A stretch of DNA of 64,000 bases from Silicimonas sp. (GTDB lineage: Bacteria; Pseudomonadota; Alphaproteobacteria; Rhodobacterales; Rhodobacteraceae): assembly GCA_022820365.1 (NCBI GenBank), contig JAJEFO010000001.1, positions 1 to 64,000 on the forward strand. Direction: 5' to 3'. The notes beneath the pieces are model-generated. The model worked only from the letters and a program-made list of their open reading frames with translations, searched no databases and was not told the origin of the DNA. Both the position numbers and the translations under genes were made by a program. Below are positions 38,956-48,604 of the stretch, piece by piece (position 1 is the first letter of the stretch; every line of letters begins with the position of its first letter).

Positions 38956-39237
38956 ATGATCCAAAGCACCAAGGGCAAACTCGCGGACAATGCCGTGAAT
39001 GGCAGGTATGGCAAGGGCTCCCCAGGTGCCTTGGTGAAGCGCACGCGGGCTGTGTTCACGGCGCTGGATGCTGCGGCCCAAGTGAAGGACTCATGATCCC
39101 AGCCGGTCAACGATTTGGAAGAACAGAAAGGTGACAGAAAAGGACAACACTCCGTGCGGATCATCAGTCAATGGCGCATTTGCTTTGCTTGGACGCCGAA
39201 CGGCCCCGCTGAAGTCGAGATCGTCGATTGTCACTGA
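38956..39237 (+). pseudogene. higB: HigB-type RelE-superfamily toxin interrupted by an in-frame TGA
   Basis: MIQSTKGKLADNAVNGRYGKGSPGALVKRTRAVFTALDAAAQVKDS*SQPVNDLEEQKGDRKGQHSVRIISQWRICFAWTPNGPAEVEIVDCH; TGA at 39094-39096, frame otherwise intact. Confidence 0.85.
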
Positions 39238-39249
39238 AAGGAACTGCTC

Positions 39250-39540
39250 ATGAGCCTGCTTGAAGAACCAATGCACCCCGGCAAAGTCCTCAAGGAACTA
39301 TACCTTGATCCCTTGAATAAGGGGGCGATTGCCATGGCGCGCCGTTTGGGAGTCCCGCGCACGCGTATCGAGCGGCTTGTGAAAGGGGCAACCGGCATGA
39401 CGCCAGGCACGGCCTTGCGTCTTGCCCGCGCCTTGAACACAACCCCGGCCTACTGGATGAACCTGCAGACCAACCATGACATGGCGGCGACGGCCAAGAA
39501 TGTTGACGTGTCAGACATCGAGCCGCTTGTGCCAGCTTAG
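39250..39540 (+). CDS. higA: HigA-family antitoxin (XRE-type HTH)
   Basis: MSLLEEPMHPGKVLKELYLDPLNKGAIAMARRLGVPRTRIERLVKGATGMTPGTALRLARALNTTPAYWMNLQTNHDM. Confidence 0.93.
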   Translation: MSLLEEPMHPGKVLKELYLDPLNKGAIAMARRLGVPRTRIERLVKGATGMTPGTALRLARALNTTPAYWMNLQTNHDMAATAKNVDVSDIEPLVPA

Positions 39541-39681
39541 CCCAACTCTGTGCCACCCTCGAGTTCCAATCCGAGGAGTGCACCAACGGACAATCCTGGA
39601 GCGGGAGGCATCTCTTTGATCCCAAAGCAATACAAGACACCAGCGGGTCCGAACGATACTGGGCAATGTCAACGTCTCAGA

Positions 39682-40392
39682 TCACTCCTCTACCGAGAAT
39701 ACGTCGCCACTGGTCAAGTTCCTGACCCGAGAGACTTGCGTACCGTTCCAGTAATAGGAGAAATGCTCTCCTTGCGTGGGATTTCCCGCAAGGTCAGGCC
39801 AAAAAAGTGCCACGGCCATGCCGTCGGGATACCGGACGCTGCGGTACAGAATGCCGTTTGAGTTACTGTTGCGCAACTGAGCCCCAAGAACCTGTGGCTT
39901 CGTGTAGTCTGCGGGATCGTAGGCCTCTCCGAATTGACCGGTATCGGTGAGGTCATGAAGCTCCGCATCCAATGTTCCAACAAGCTCGCAGAAGTCCGAT
40001 GTCCAGCCCGGCTCCTCATCCGTGGCGGCCATGAATGCACCATGATGATGCATGGTCTCAAAGAGCGCTACCTCAATCCGATCACCGGCATAATTTACGC
40101 CGAAGGAGCCGTCACTAAAGCGGCTCGGTCGGTCAGTGGACGTGTGAACAAATGGTGCCATAGCCCAAGAAGCGCCAGTGCCCGCAACTCGACGACCCTC
40201 GGGAACCAAATCGAGATTGCCGACACTCTCGGCCACACGGGGGTTCGTTTTCGCCTCCGCCGAAAGGATGGCAGTCCAATCGGCCGGATCGGCGATATCT
40301 TCGAAGAGATCAATGGGCAGAAATCGCGACCTGATAACCCGATGTGTCCTAGCCCAAGTAACGCGAGTCACATTTGGTTTGTTCAAGTTCAA
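39682..40392 (-). CDS. RES-domain toxin
   Basis: GSFGVNYAGDRIEVALFETMHHHGAFMAAT ... SNGILYRSVRYPDGMAVALFWPDL (RES signature residues). Confidence 0.88.
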   Translation of the reverse strand: MNLNKPNVTRVTWARTHRVIRSRFLPIDLFEDIADPADWTAILSAEAKTNPRVAESVGNLDLVPEGRRVAGTGASWAMAPFVHTSTDRPSRFSDGSFGVNYAGDRIEVALFETMHHHGAFMAATDEEPGWTSDFCELVGTLDAELHDLTDTGQFGEAYDPADYTKPQVLGAQLRNSNSNGILYRSVRYPDGMAVALFWPDLAGNPTQGEHFSYYWNGTQVSRVRNLTSGDVFSVEE

Positions 40393-40802
40393 CCGCCCCG
40401 AACACTGTCAAGATAGCGCCGCACACGCATGATGTCGGTGAGTTCGCCGCGGAGCATTATATCACGCGCGGATGCGCCACCGAATGCATCGTTTGCGCGG
40501 CTGATCCAACCATAGCTTCGCTCCGCGTCCGCAAAGATGATCCGCAAAGCCTTGTGGATCCCCATGAGGTTGGACAAGCGCGCCTTGAGGTCTCGAGGAA
40601 CTCTGCCGATGGATCCAGCTTTCCAGCGCGCCCAAGTACGCGGCGACAACCCGCCCAACAGGATGCAAGCCTGCGCATCCGTCAGCCCCCAACGTGCGAA
40701 CAAATTGACGACAGTACGACCCATTGCTTCACCTTCAGCATCCGAGATGTCCGAAATCTTCGGTTGAAACGCTGTTTTTTCAACGAGTTGCAGATGAGGC
40801 AT
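40389..40802 (-). CDS. Xre/MbcA/ParS-family antitoxin
   Basis: ILLGGLSPRTWARWKAG ... RLSNLMGIHKALRIIFADAERSYGWISRANDAFGGASARDIMLRG; overlaps RES gene start. Confidence 0.88.
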   Translation of the reverse strand: MPHLQLVEKTAFQPKISDISDAEGEAMGRTVVNLFARWGLTDAQACILLGGLSPRTWARWKAGSIGRVPRDLKARLSNLMGIHKALRIIFADAERSYGWISRANDAFGGASARDIMLRGELTDIMRVRRYLDSVRGG

Positions 40803-41279
40803 CACAAAGCCCTTATTTGCCTTTTGACATAATGTAGCGCATTCATTGCCAAAATGCAAATCCTCGAAACACAGTGCACTGGGCGACACCTTGAGAGTCG
40901 GGCGCGAATGCGGGCACCTGCCATAAGTACGTCAATGGACATTTCGCAAGAAGAGTTCCGAGGTCAAGGCCGACCCACGTCGGAATTGCTCCTTGGATGG
41001 CGTCATCGACCAGAATTCTGGCGGCGCGAAGACCGTCTTGGCCGGCGCCATCGTTCAATCTGGACAAGTGCGATGTGCGCGGCGACATGCTGCGAACACT
41101 CTGCCACAAATTGGGTCGTTTTCGAGCGATGAGCGCTGACGCTACGCTCGCTGCGGGGAAATTTATGTGCGGCTTACACTTCCCCATTTTGGTATAATTC
41201 CGGACTGCTCCCTTTCCGACGCTGGACAATTTCAAATGGTTGACAACTGCCAACATGGGCTTTGGCCCCAGAACGGACC

Positions 41280-41699
41280 TCAAACAATGGATTCGACGTG
41301 TGTCTTGAAATTGTTGAGGATCGCTTGCCAACCATCTCGCTGCATCTCGATCGGGTTCTCGGTTTCAGCCTCGAAAACCGTCTCCACAATCGTGCCGCCT
41401 TCAATTTCAGCAAATGTGGTTCTCACATTCCGACCGTCGCCCAATACGAGCGAGATCATCTCTCGGGGCTTGATTTGCTCATAGACGCCCTCGAAATCAA
41501 AACCGAAACTCCGGTCTTTGGCTTCCATGCGCGCCCAGTGTCTTCCGCCGACGACTAAGTCAATTTCAGCGCGTGGACAATGCCAGTCGTCAGAAGCAAA
41601 GTTCCAGCACGTGACATGCTCAGGCGATGTGTAAGCATGCCAAACCGTTTCGATCGGCGCCCGAATGGTTGACCGGATTGTAACCGTTGGTTTCGACAT
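41280..41699 (-). CDS. SRPBCC/AHSA1 domain protein
   Basis: VTIRSTIRAPIETVWHAYTSPEHVTCWNFASDDWHCPRAEIDLVVGGRHWARMEAKD. Confidence 0.87.
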   Translation of the reverse strand: MSKPTVTIRSTIRAPIETVWHAYTSPEHVTCWNFASDDWHCPRAEIDLVVGGRHWARMEAKDRSFGFDFEGVYEQIKPREMISLVLGDGRNVRTTFAEIEGGTIVETVFEAETENPIEMQRDGWQAILNNFKTHVESIV

Positions 41700-41799
41700 G
41701 TTTCACCCGTGTTTGCGTGATCTGACGCAACCGCTGGTCAAAGCGCGTTGGCGCCATTCCATATTTCTGCATCGGTTTCGGCGGCGACTTGCATTTCCT

Positions 41800-42990
41800 T
41801 CAAGTACCTGCATCGAGGTTCTCGATCACCACGGCAATGCCTTGGCCGCCCCCGATGCACATGGTTGCCAGACCGTATCGTCCGTCGATCCGGCGAAGTT
41901 CGTAGATCAGCTTGGTCAAAATGATCGCCCCGGACGCACCGACCGGATGCCCAAGGGCAATCGCGCCGCCATTCGGGTTGGTCCTCTCTGCCGCGAAACC
42001 GAGAGCCTTAGAAACGGCGCAGGCCTGGGCGGCAAATGCCTCGTTCGATTCGATGCACGCCAAGTCATCCACCGACAAGCCAGCGCGCTTCAGCGCCAGC
42101 TTCACCGCTGGAACAGGGCCCATGCCCATCACTTTCGGGGCGACGCCTGAAACAGCGCTTGAGCGGACCTTCGCAATCGCGGACAGCCCCTTGCTTTGCG
42201 CAATGTCCGAATCAGCGACGATCAGCGCTGCTGCGCCGTCATTTATGCCCGAGGAATTGCCTGGCGTGACCGAACCATCCTTCCGGAAGGCCGGGCGCAA
42301 CTTCGCCAGATCGCCGGGCATCACGCCACGGCGAACATGTTCGTCCTGCAGGAAGACGGTTTCCTTGCGCCCGTGTCGTACAGTTATGGGTACAATCTGT
42401 TCGTCAAATCGCCCGGCATCGATGGCTGCAGCAGCACGTCGGTGGCTCTCCAGTGCAAAGGCGTCCTGGGTCTCGCGATCGATTTCACTGGCCTCGGCCA
42501 CGTTTTCGGCAGTTTCGCCCATGTGGCCATGGCCGAAGGGATCGGTCAACGCACCGACCATCATGTCGATCGCCGAAACGTCGCCCATCTTGGCCCCGAA
42601 CCGAGCCGTGCCGATCATATGGCCAGCGCGGCTCATGCTCTCGGCACCTCCAGTCAGCACGACGTCGGCATTTCCAAGCTGTATTTGCTCGGCCCCGGTA
42701 ACGACTGCTTGCAACCCGCTGCCGCACAACCGGTTCAGCGTCAGGGCTGGCGTCGTTTCGGGCACGCCTGCACCGATGGCGGCAACGCGCGACAGGTAAA
42801 CGTCCCGCGGTTCGGTGTGGATGACGTTGCCAAACACCGTCTGATCCACATCGCAGGGCTGCAGGTTTGCGCGCCCGATGGCTTCGACAGCAACATGTGT
42901 CGCCAAATCCGTGAGCGACGTTCCTGCCAATGCGCCGCCGAATGTGCCGACGGCGGTGCGTGTGGCTGAGCAAATGACCACGTCACGCAT
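41800..42990 (-). CDS. Thiolase family protein (acetyl-CoA C-acyltransferase)
   Basis: RDVVICSATRTAVGTFGGAL, LNRLCGSGLQAV, NPNGGAIALGHPVGASGA, GLATMCIGGGQG. Confidence 0.93.
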   Translation of the reverse strand: MRDVVICSATRTAVGTFGGALAGTSLTDLATHVAVEAIGRANLQPCDVDQTVFGNVIHTEPRDVYLSRVAAIGAGVPETTPALTLNRLCGSGLQAVVTGAEQIQLGNADVVLTGGAESMSRAGHMIGTARFGAKMGDVSAIDMMVGALTDPFGHGHMGETAENVAEASEIDRETQDAFALESHRRAAAAIDAGRFDEQIVPITVRHGRKETVFLQDEHVRRGVMPGDLAKLRPAFRKDGSVTPGNSSGINDGAAALIVADSDIAQSKGLSAIAKVRSSAVSGVAPKVMGMGPVPAVKLALKRAGLSVDDLACIESNEAFAAQACAVSKALGFAAERTNPNGGAIALGHPVGASGAIILTKLIYELRRIDGRYGLATMCIGGGQGIAVVIENLDAGT

Positions 42991-43018
42991 TGTAGACTCC
43001 TGCACTTGAGTTGTTCGT

Positions 43019-43430
43019 TCAGATTCCCAAGTGAAGCTTGGGCTTCCAGAAAGGACGAAACAACTTGAATTTCGGGCAACGGTTCATCACGACTTTCAGG
43101 CCGGCATTCTCGGCAAGCTTTGCGGCGTCGTAGTCCACTACACCGATCTGTCCCCAGAGAACCTTGGCCCGGATCTCGATGGCTTCGCGCGCGACACCCA
43201 TAAGGTCCTCAGGACGGCGGCAGACCTCGACCACATCTACTGGGCGGTCGATCGCGGCGAGGCAGGGATAAACCTTGATGCCGCGGATTTCCGCAAGGCC
43301 GGGAAGCAGGTTGACGGGGATCATATCGTATCCGGTTTCGCTCAAGACCCGTAGTACTCCGTAGCTGAACTTGGTCCTGTCGGGGCTCGCGCCGACCAAG
43401 GCAATAGTCTTGACCAAATTCACCCAGATG
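43019..43430 (-). pseudogene. 5'-truncated CoA-binding domain protein fused to a selenium-binding protein remnant
   Basis: NLVKTIALVGASPDRTKFSYGVLRVLSETGYDMIPVNLLPG ... AENAGLKVVMNRCPKFK; N-terminus replaced. Confidence 0.65.
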
Positions 43431-43936
43431 GAAACTCTCGACAGGTTCGCGATTCTCGAAATCCCAAATATGCAGCTCACGCCCATATTTGAGATGTCCT
43501 ACCTCCTCTAGATCGAACCCGGGCATAAAGGTGTTCGGTGCGGCCCATTCCGAACTGACCATCACGTTGTGGCACGGCTGATACCAGAAGTCGTAACCGA
43601 ACTTGATGTCGCCCATCGAGCTTTCCCAGCGGCCGATAATCTCAAACTCATTGTTCAAGTGCAGATAGCCGCCCGGTGCCTCGCCCGCGGCATCGCCAAA
43701 GCATGATGAACAGGCATTCCAGCCCATGTGGTGCAATTCGTCCCCGATGCCGGGCATCTCAAGACGGTGATGACCTGAGAACATGTCGGGCTTTCCGGGT
43801 CAACATCCACCGTTGCCAAATAGTCCGGCTTCTGAATGCCAGTCTCGGTGTAGATCGCAATCGTATACAGGAGCGTCTCGCGCAGCGCCTTGACCGCATC
43901 TGCAGGAGACGCGTATCCAGGTCCGCAACACTTCAT
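43390..43936 (-). pseudogene. Selenium-binding protein SBP56/methanethiol oxidase-like pseudogene (frameshift, internal deletion, 3' truncation)
   Basis: MKCCGPGYASPADAVKALRETLLYTIAIYTETGIQKPDYLATVDVDPESPTCSQVI (one frame) then GIGDELHHMGWNACSSCFGD|AAGEAPGGYLHLNNEFEIIGRWESSMGDIKFGYDFWYQPCHNVMVSSEWAAPNTFMPGFD (other frame). Confidence 0.8.
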
Positions 43937-43949
43937 CAGGCTGTCCCGC

Positions 43950-44744
43950 TTACAGTGGATTCCAATGCGGTGCGCGCCTTTCGAAAAAGGCCCCGATACC
44001 CTCTTGGGCGTCAGGCTCCAGCATGTTCAGAACCATGACCTCGGCGGCAAATTCATACGCCTCGGGCAACGGCATTTCGACCTGGGCATAGAACGTCTCC
44101 TTGCCGATTTTCAGCGTGGCAGGAGATTTCGCGGCGATCCGGCTTGCAAGTGCCATCGTGGTTTCCGTCAGATCGGACGGTGCGGCGACATCGCTGACCA
44201 GGCCCATGGCCTGCGCTTCCTCGGCGTGCACCATGTCACCGGTCAAGAGCATCCGCATGGCTGATTTCCGCCCGACGTTGCGCGTAAGCGCGACCATCGG
44301 AGTCGAGCAAAATAGCCCGATGTTGACACCGGGAGTTGCGAACTGCGCATCATCGGCAGCGACGGCCAGATCGCATGTCGCTACCAACTGGCAGCCTGCC
44401 GCCGTCGCGATCCCGTGAACTTCGGCAATCACCGGCTTGGGACAGCGCACGATCGACATCATCAGGCGCACGCACTTCCCCATCGCCCTTTCGAAGAATG
44501 CCCTTCCCCCATCGGGCTGCCCTCGCGCCGCCGTCAGCTCCTTAAGATCGTGGCCCGCGCAAAACCCAGGCCCGTTGGCGGCGATGACAATCACGTGCAC
44601 TTCAGGTTCGCCCCCGAGCCGGGTGATTGCATCTGTCAATTTATCCAGCATTGCGAGCGAAAGCGCGTTCCGCGCTGCCGGGCGGTTCAGCACCAGCCGG
44701 GCAACGGTACCCTCGCGGAATTCAAGCAGAATGTCTTCGCTCAT
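43950..44744 (-). CDS. Enoyl-CoA hydratase/isomerase family protein
   Basis: VARLVLNRPAARNALSLAML ... IVIAANGPGFCAGHDLKEL ... PVIAEVHGIATAAGCQLVATCDLAVA. Confidence 0.92.
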   Translation of the reverse strand: MSEDILLEFREGTVARLVLNRPAARNALSLAMLDKLTDAITRLGGEPEVHVIVIAANGPGFCAGHDLKELTAARGQPDGGRAFFERAMGKCVRLMMSIVRCPKPVIAEVHGIATAAGCQLVATCDLAVAADDAQFATPGVNIGLFCSTPMVALTRNVGRKSAMRMLLTGDMVHAEEAQAMGLVSDVAAPSDLTETTMALASRIAAKSPATLKIGKETFYAQVEMPLPEAYEFAAEVMVLNMLEPDAQEGIGAFFERRAPHWNPL

Positions 44745-44747
44745 CGT

Positions 44748-45914
44748 TCAATCCTTCAACAGTCCGCGGGCGATCACCAACTTCATGATCTCGTTGGTCC
44801 CCGCATAGATCCGCTCGATCCGGTTATCGCGATACATTCTCTCCATCGGGTATTCGGCCATCACGCCGTAGCCTCCAAAGAGCTGCAGGCAGCGATCTAT
44901 GATTTTCGCCTGCAGGTCGGTCAGCCAGTACTTCGCCATCGAGGCCTTCTCGGTGGTCAGCCGTCCTTCCAAGTGCTCGGCGATGCAGGCATCAAGGAAA
45001 GTCTTGGCAACAGTGCCTTCGGTCGTGCATTCGGCAAGCACGAATTGCGTGTTCTGGAACTCCGCGATTCTCTGGCCAAAGGCTGCGCGCTCTTTCACGT
45101 AGTCCACCGTGTGGCGAAGCGCCCGTTCGATCCGGGCGACGGCGTAGACGGCGACGAGCAGGCGTTCCTGCGGAAGCTGCTGCATCATCTGGACGAATCC
45201 CTGACCCTCTTCCGGCCCGAGAAGCGCCGAAGTCGGAACACGCACATCGTCAAAAAACAGCTCTGATGTGTCGTTCGACTTCATTCCCAGCTTGTCCAGG
45301 TTGCGTCCCCGTCGAAAGCCTTCCAACCCGTCAGTTTCGACCAAGATCAACGAGATTCCGTGTCCCGCAGCGTCGGGGTCGGTCTTGGCGGCAACGATGA
45401 TCAGATTTGCAAGCGCACCATTGGTGATGAAAGTCTTCGATCCTCTGATCCGGTAATGATTGCCGTCCTTCACGGCAGTTGTCTTGATGTTCTGCAGATC
45501 CGATCCGGCCCCCGGTTCGGTCATCGCGATCGCCCCGATCAACTCGCCCGAGATCATGCGAGGCAGGATGGCGTGCTTTTGATCTTCCGAACCGTAGTGG
45601 ATCAGGTACGGGATCACGATCGAGTTGTGCAATCCGCCGCCCCAGCCGTCGATTCCGGCCAGATTGCCCTGATAGGCGATCACCGCATCATGGGCGAAGG
45701 AGCCACCGAGTCCACCATACGCCTCGGGCACCTCCGCGCCCAGCAATCCCATCTCGCCAGCCTTCCGCCAAAGGTCTCGCGGGAATGCACCTTCGGCTTC
45801 CCAGTCCTCGTAATGCGGCGCACATTCACGTTCATAAAACTGTCGGCAGGCGTCTTCCAGCATCGACAGTTCGTCGTCGATCCAAGCAGATTTCGGGAAC
45901 TCGAGGTTTGTCAT
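44748..45914 (-). CDS. Acyl-CoA dehydrogenase
   Basis: GAIAMTEPGAGSDLQNIKTTA ... GSKTFITNG ... QLFGGYGVMAEYPMERMYRDNRIERIYAGTNEIMKL. Confidence 0.94.
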   Translation of the reverse strand: MTNLEFPKSAWIDDELSMLEDACRQFYERECAPHYEDWEAEGAFPRDLWRKAGEMGLLGAEVPEAYGGLGGSFAHDAVIAYQGNLAGIDGWGGGLHNSIVIPYLIHYGSEDQKHAILPRMISGELIGAIAMTEPGAGSDLQNIKTTAVKDGNHYRIRGSKTFITNGALANLIIVAAKTDPDAAGHGISLILVETDGLEGFRRGRNLDKLGMKSNDTSELFFDDVRVPTSALLGPEEGQGFVQMMQQLPQERLLVAVYAVARIERALRHTVDYVKERAAFGQRIAEFQNTQFVLAECTTEGTVAKTFLDACIAEHLEGRLTTEKASMAKYWLTDLQAKIIDRCLQLFGGYGVMAEYPMERMYRDNRIERIYAGTNEIMKLVIARGLLKD

Positions 45915-46099
45915 CGGAAGCCTTGCATCCTGATCAGCATGTCGTCGCCCTGCCCCGAAAGCGTAGGATCTTGCGCGGCACAAGGCCAATTTAATTTGCA
46001 GATGAACTCATACCCAAATGGGATGGAACTTGCCATCCTATACAAAGCACTGGCAAATGCTTAGAAGCAACATATAGGGAAAGCGCAAGAGTTGAACCT

Positions 46100-47026
46100 G
46101 TGAACTTAAGGCAATTGGAAGCATTTCGAGCGACCATTCGCTGCGGCTCGATCACTGAGGCGGCGAACATGATGCACATTTCGCAACCAAGCGTCAGTCG
46201 GCTGATTGCCGACCTTGAGCGCTCGGCCGGATTTCCCCTGTTCGCGCGGGTTGGGCGCGGCTTGACGCCGACGGTTGAAGGGCAACAATTCTACAAGGGT
46301 GTCGAAGGCATGTTTGTCGGCATCGATCGGTTGCAAGATCTTGCCAAGTCGATCCGCACCTCCCAGGGCGGGACAATCTCGATCAGCACGATCCAGTCGA
46401 TTGCATTGATCGAATTGCCCGCCGCCGTTGGTCGGGTCTATCGCGAGAATCCCGAAATCCGCTTCACTATCAACTCGCGAAACACCCCTGCCATACTGGA
46501 CGCGGTGCAGATGCGTCAGGTCGATCTTGGAATCGTCGGGCGCGAGCCGAACCACGAAGGGGTCGAGACGATGTTCCAAACTTCTGCGCCCTACGTCTGC
46601 CTCCTTCCGGAGGATCATCCACTTGCCCAGGAAGGGGGCACCATCGACCTGGAAGAGGTGGCTCTCACCGAGACCTTCGTGACCTTCGGCGGCACCTATC
46701 CCGACGCGATGATGTCCATGGACCCAAACCTGTCGCAACAACTGCAAAGCCGGTCGCGTCTGTCTGCGGCGAACATGCCGCTGGCGGGCGCACTTGTCCG
46801 CGAAACCGGGGCATTGGCCGTCGCGGATCCGTTTTCAGCCGAGCAGGCGGTGCGAATGGGTGGCGTGGTCTTTCGCCCGGTGGTCCAGAACCTGACCTAT
46901 TTCGTGTCGATCATCGCGGCGGGATCGGAACAACTTTCGCGGCAGGCCCTTTCCTTCGTCGATCTCTTTTCCAGCCAGTTGGCCGCGCGCGTCGAATTCG
47001 TCGATGCGCTGCGAACCCGGGCCTAG
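46100..47026 (+). CDS. LysR-family transcriptional regulator
   Basis: MNLRQLEAFRATIRCGSITEAANMMHISQPSVSRLIADLERSAGFPLFARVGRGLTPT; GTG start. Confidence 0.92.
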   Translation: MNLRQLEAFRATIRCGSITEAANMMHISQPSVSRLIADLERSAGFPLFARVGRGLTPTVEGQQFYKGVEGMFVGIDRLQDLAKSIRTSQGGTISISTIQSIALIELPAAVGRVYRENPEIRFTINSRNTPAILDAVQMRQVDLGIVGREPNHEGVETMFQTSAPYVCLLPEDHPLAQEGGTIDLEEVALTETFVTFGGTYPDAMMSMDPNLSQQLQSRSRLSAANMPLAGALVRETGALAVADPFSAEQAVRMGGVVFRPVVQNLTYFVSIIAAGSEQLSRQALSFVDLFSSQLAARVEFVDALRTRA

Positions 47027-47398
47027 CGCAAGATTTCAGGCAACCAAGTTGCCGCGCATTACGGCCGAAGACAAGAGCACGGCGGCGGAAATTGGTTTCA
47101 AGAATTTCATGACTTCCTTCCATTCAGTTTCGGCACAGCCGCTCTTGCGGCGGCACATGTGCAGGTCTGCCCGAGAGCCACGCCCTCGGTCTTGGTGCAT
47201 CAAGGCTATCGCACGATGTCTTGAATGAACTAATCGAATTCTGCGCGGCATTTATTCGCCCCTGCTATGTATGCGACCCGGTCCCTGTCCAAACATAGCG
47301 CTGGCGAATAGGTGCCGGAGGTTTTTTGATTGGTGTGGCCCCTTTGGCTGCCGATACTTTTGCGGTCGAACCGAACTTCCTCGACGGATTGGACCAAC

Positions 47399-48580
47399 GT
47401 GAAACAGAGGCCCAGAATTTTCTTGACCGAAGATGCCAAGCGCCTCGCCAAGAAACGCCTGCCGCGCATGATTTTCGACTTCTTCGAAGGAGCTGCCGGG
47501 CGCGAGGTGGGCGCGGGGAGGAACGAAGCCCGGTTCGACGACATCACCCTGCAACCGCGCGCGATGGCAGATGTGGGCAAGCGGTCTTTGGTAACTCGGT
47601 TCCTTGGGGTCGAGTACGGCTTGCCGCTTGGCATCGCGCCCATGGGGATGTGCAATCTGGCCTGCCCAAGGGGCGATGCGCTGATTGCGCGAACTGCGAC
47701 GGACAGGAATGTGCCGGTCTGCCTGTCGTCCGCCGGTTCGAGCAGCCTGGAGGACATGCGGCGATGGAGCGGTGACCTGGCCTGGTTCCAGCTTTACTTC
47801 GGACACACGGCACGCGCCTCGTTCGGCGCGGTCGAACGCGCGCGAGACGCAGGCTACGACACGCTGATCCTGACTATTGACGTGCCCGAAGTGTCGCGGC
47901 GGACCAGGGATCAGCAGAATGGATTCAACCTGCCCTTCCAACTGACCCCGCGCGCGTTCCTTGACTTTGCGCTGCATCCCCGGTGGTCCATTTCCACCCT
48001 AGTGCATGGCATCCCTGAGCCACGAAATTTTGCGACCGAGAGCAAGGGATTCGACAGAAAGGCCAGCCGCGCAGGCGCGGACTGGGCGTTCTTGCAAGAG
48101 CTGAGGGAGCGTTGGTCCGGCATGCTGATCGTCAAGGGCATCACATCGCCTGTTGACGCCGTCCGCGTGCAAGGTCTTGGGGTTGATGCGGTCTACGTCT
48201 CGAATCACGGTGGCCGCCAGCTTGACAGCGCGCCGCCAGCGATTGATCTCTTGCCGATCATCCGCAGCGCCGTCGGCCCAGACTATCCATTGCTGTTCGA
48301 CAGCGGCATTCGCAACGGCGAGGACGTCGTGAAGGCTCTCGCACTTGGGGCCGACTTCGTGATGCTGGGCCGCCCGACGCTCTACGCCCTTGCCGCGGCG
48401 GGTGGAGCTGGCCTTCAATCACTGATGCAGTGTTTCGCCGAAGACATCGATCTGGCCATGGCACAAATCGGGGTCAGCCGCATAGAAGACATCACCAATC
48501 AAGTCCTCTTCACACCTTGCGCCCAAGCTGCGCATCATGCAGCCACGCATCAAGCCATTCCGGCATCGACCGATACCTGA
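47399..48580 (+). CDS. FMN-dependent alpha-hydroxy acid oxidase/L-lactate dehydrogenase family
   Basis: GIAPMGMCNLACPRGDALIAR ... GVDAVYVSNHGGRQLDSAPPAIDLLP ... DSGIRNGEDVVKALALGADFVMLGRP. Confidence 0.9.
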   Translation: MKQRPRIFLTEDAKRLAKKRLPRMIFDFFEGAAGREVGAGRNEARFDDITLQPRAMADVGKRSLVTRFLGVEYGLPLGIAPMGMCNLACPRGDALIARTATDRNVPVCLSSAGSSSLEDMRRWSGDLAWFQLYFGHTARASFGAVERARDAGYDTLILTIDVPEVSRRTRDQQNGFNLPFQLTPRAFLDFALHPRWSISTLVHGIPEPRNFATESKGFDRKASRAGADWAFLQELRERWSGMLIVKGITSPVDAVRVQGLGVDAVYVSNHGGRQLDSAPPAIDLLPIIRSAVGPDYPLLFDSGIRNGEDVVKALALGADFVMLGRPTLYALAAAGGAGLQSLMQCFAEDIDLAMAQIGVSRIEDITNQVLFTPCAQAAHHAATHQAIPASTDT

Positions 48581-48604
48581 CCTATACAGGGGCCTGACCA
48601 GACA

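Noticed and set aside
39094-39096. TGA in higB as a selenocysteine codon
   Set aside because: No SECIS-like context or Sec rationale in RelE-type toxins; nonsense mutation is far simpler.
40890-41279. Intergenic stretch with repeat-like short frames between the antitoxin and SRPBCC genes
   Set aside because: Felt like a decayed intergenic repeat, but no second copy was found in the window and no coding signature is present.
47036-47251. Minus-strand frame ending MKFLKPISAAVLLSSAVMRGNLVA, resembling a signal-peptide relic of a binding protein
   Set aside because: Too short and without any mature-protein homology to support a call.
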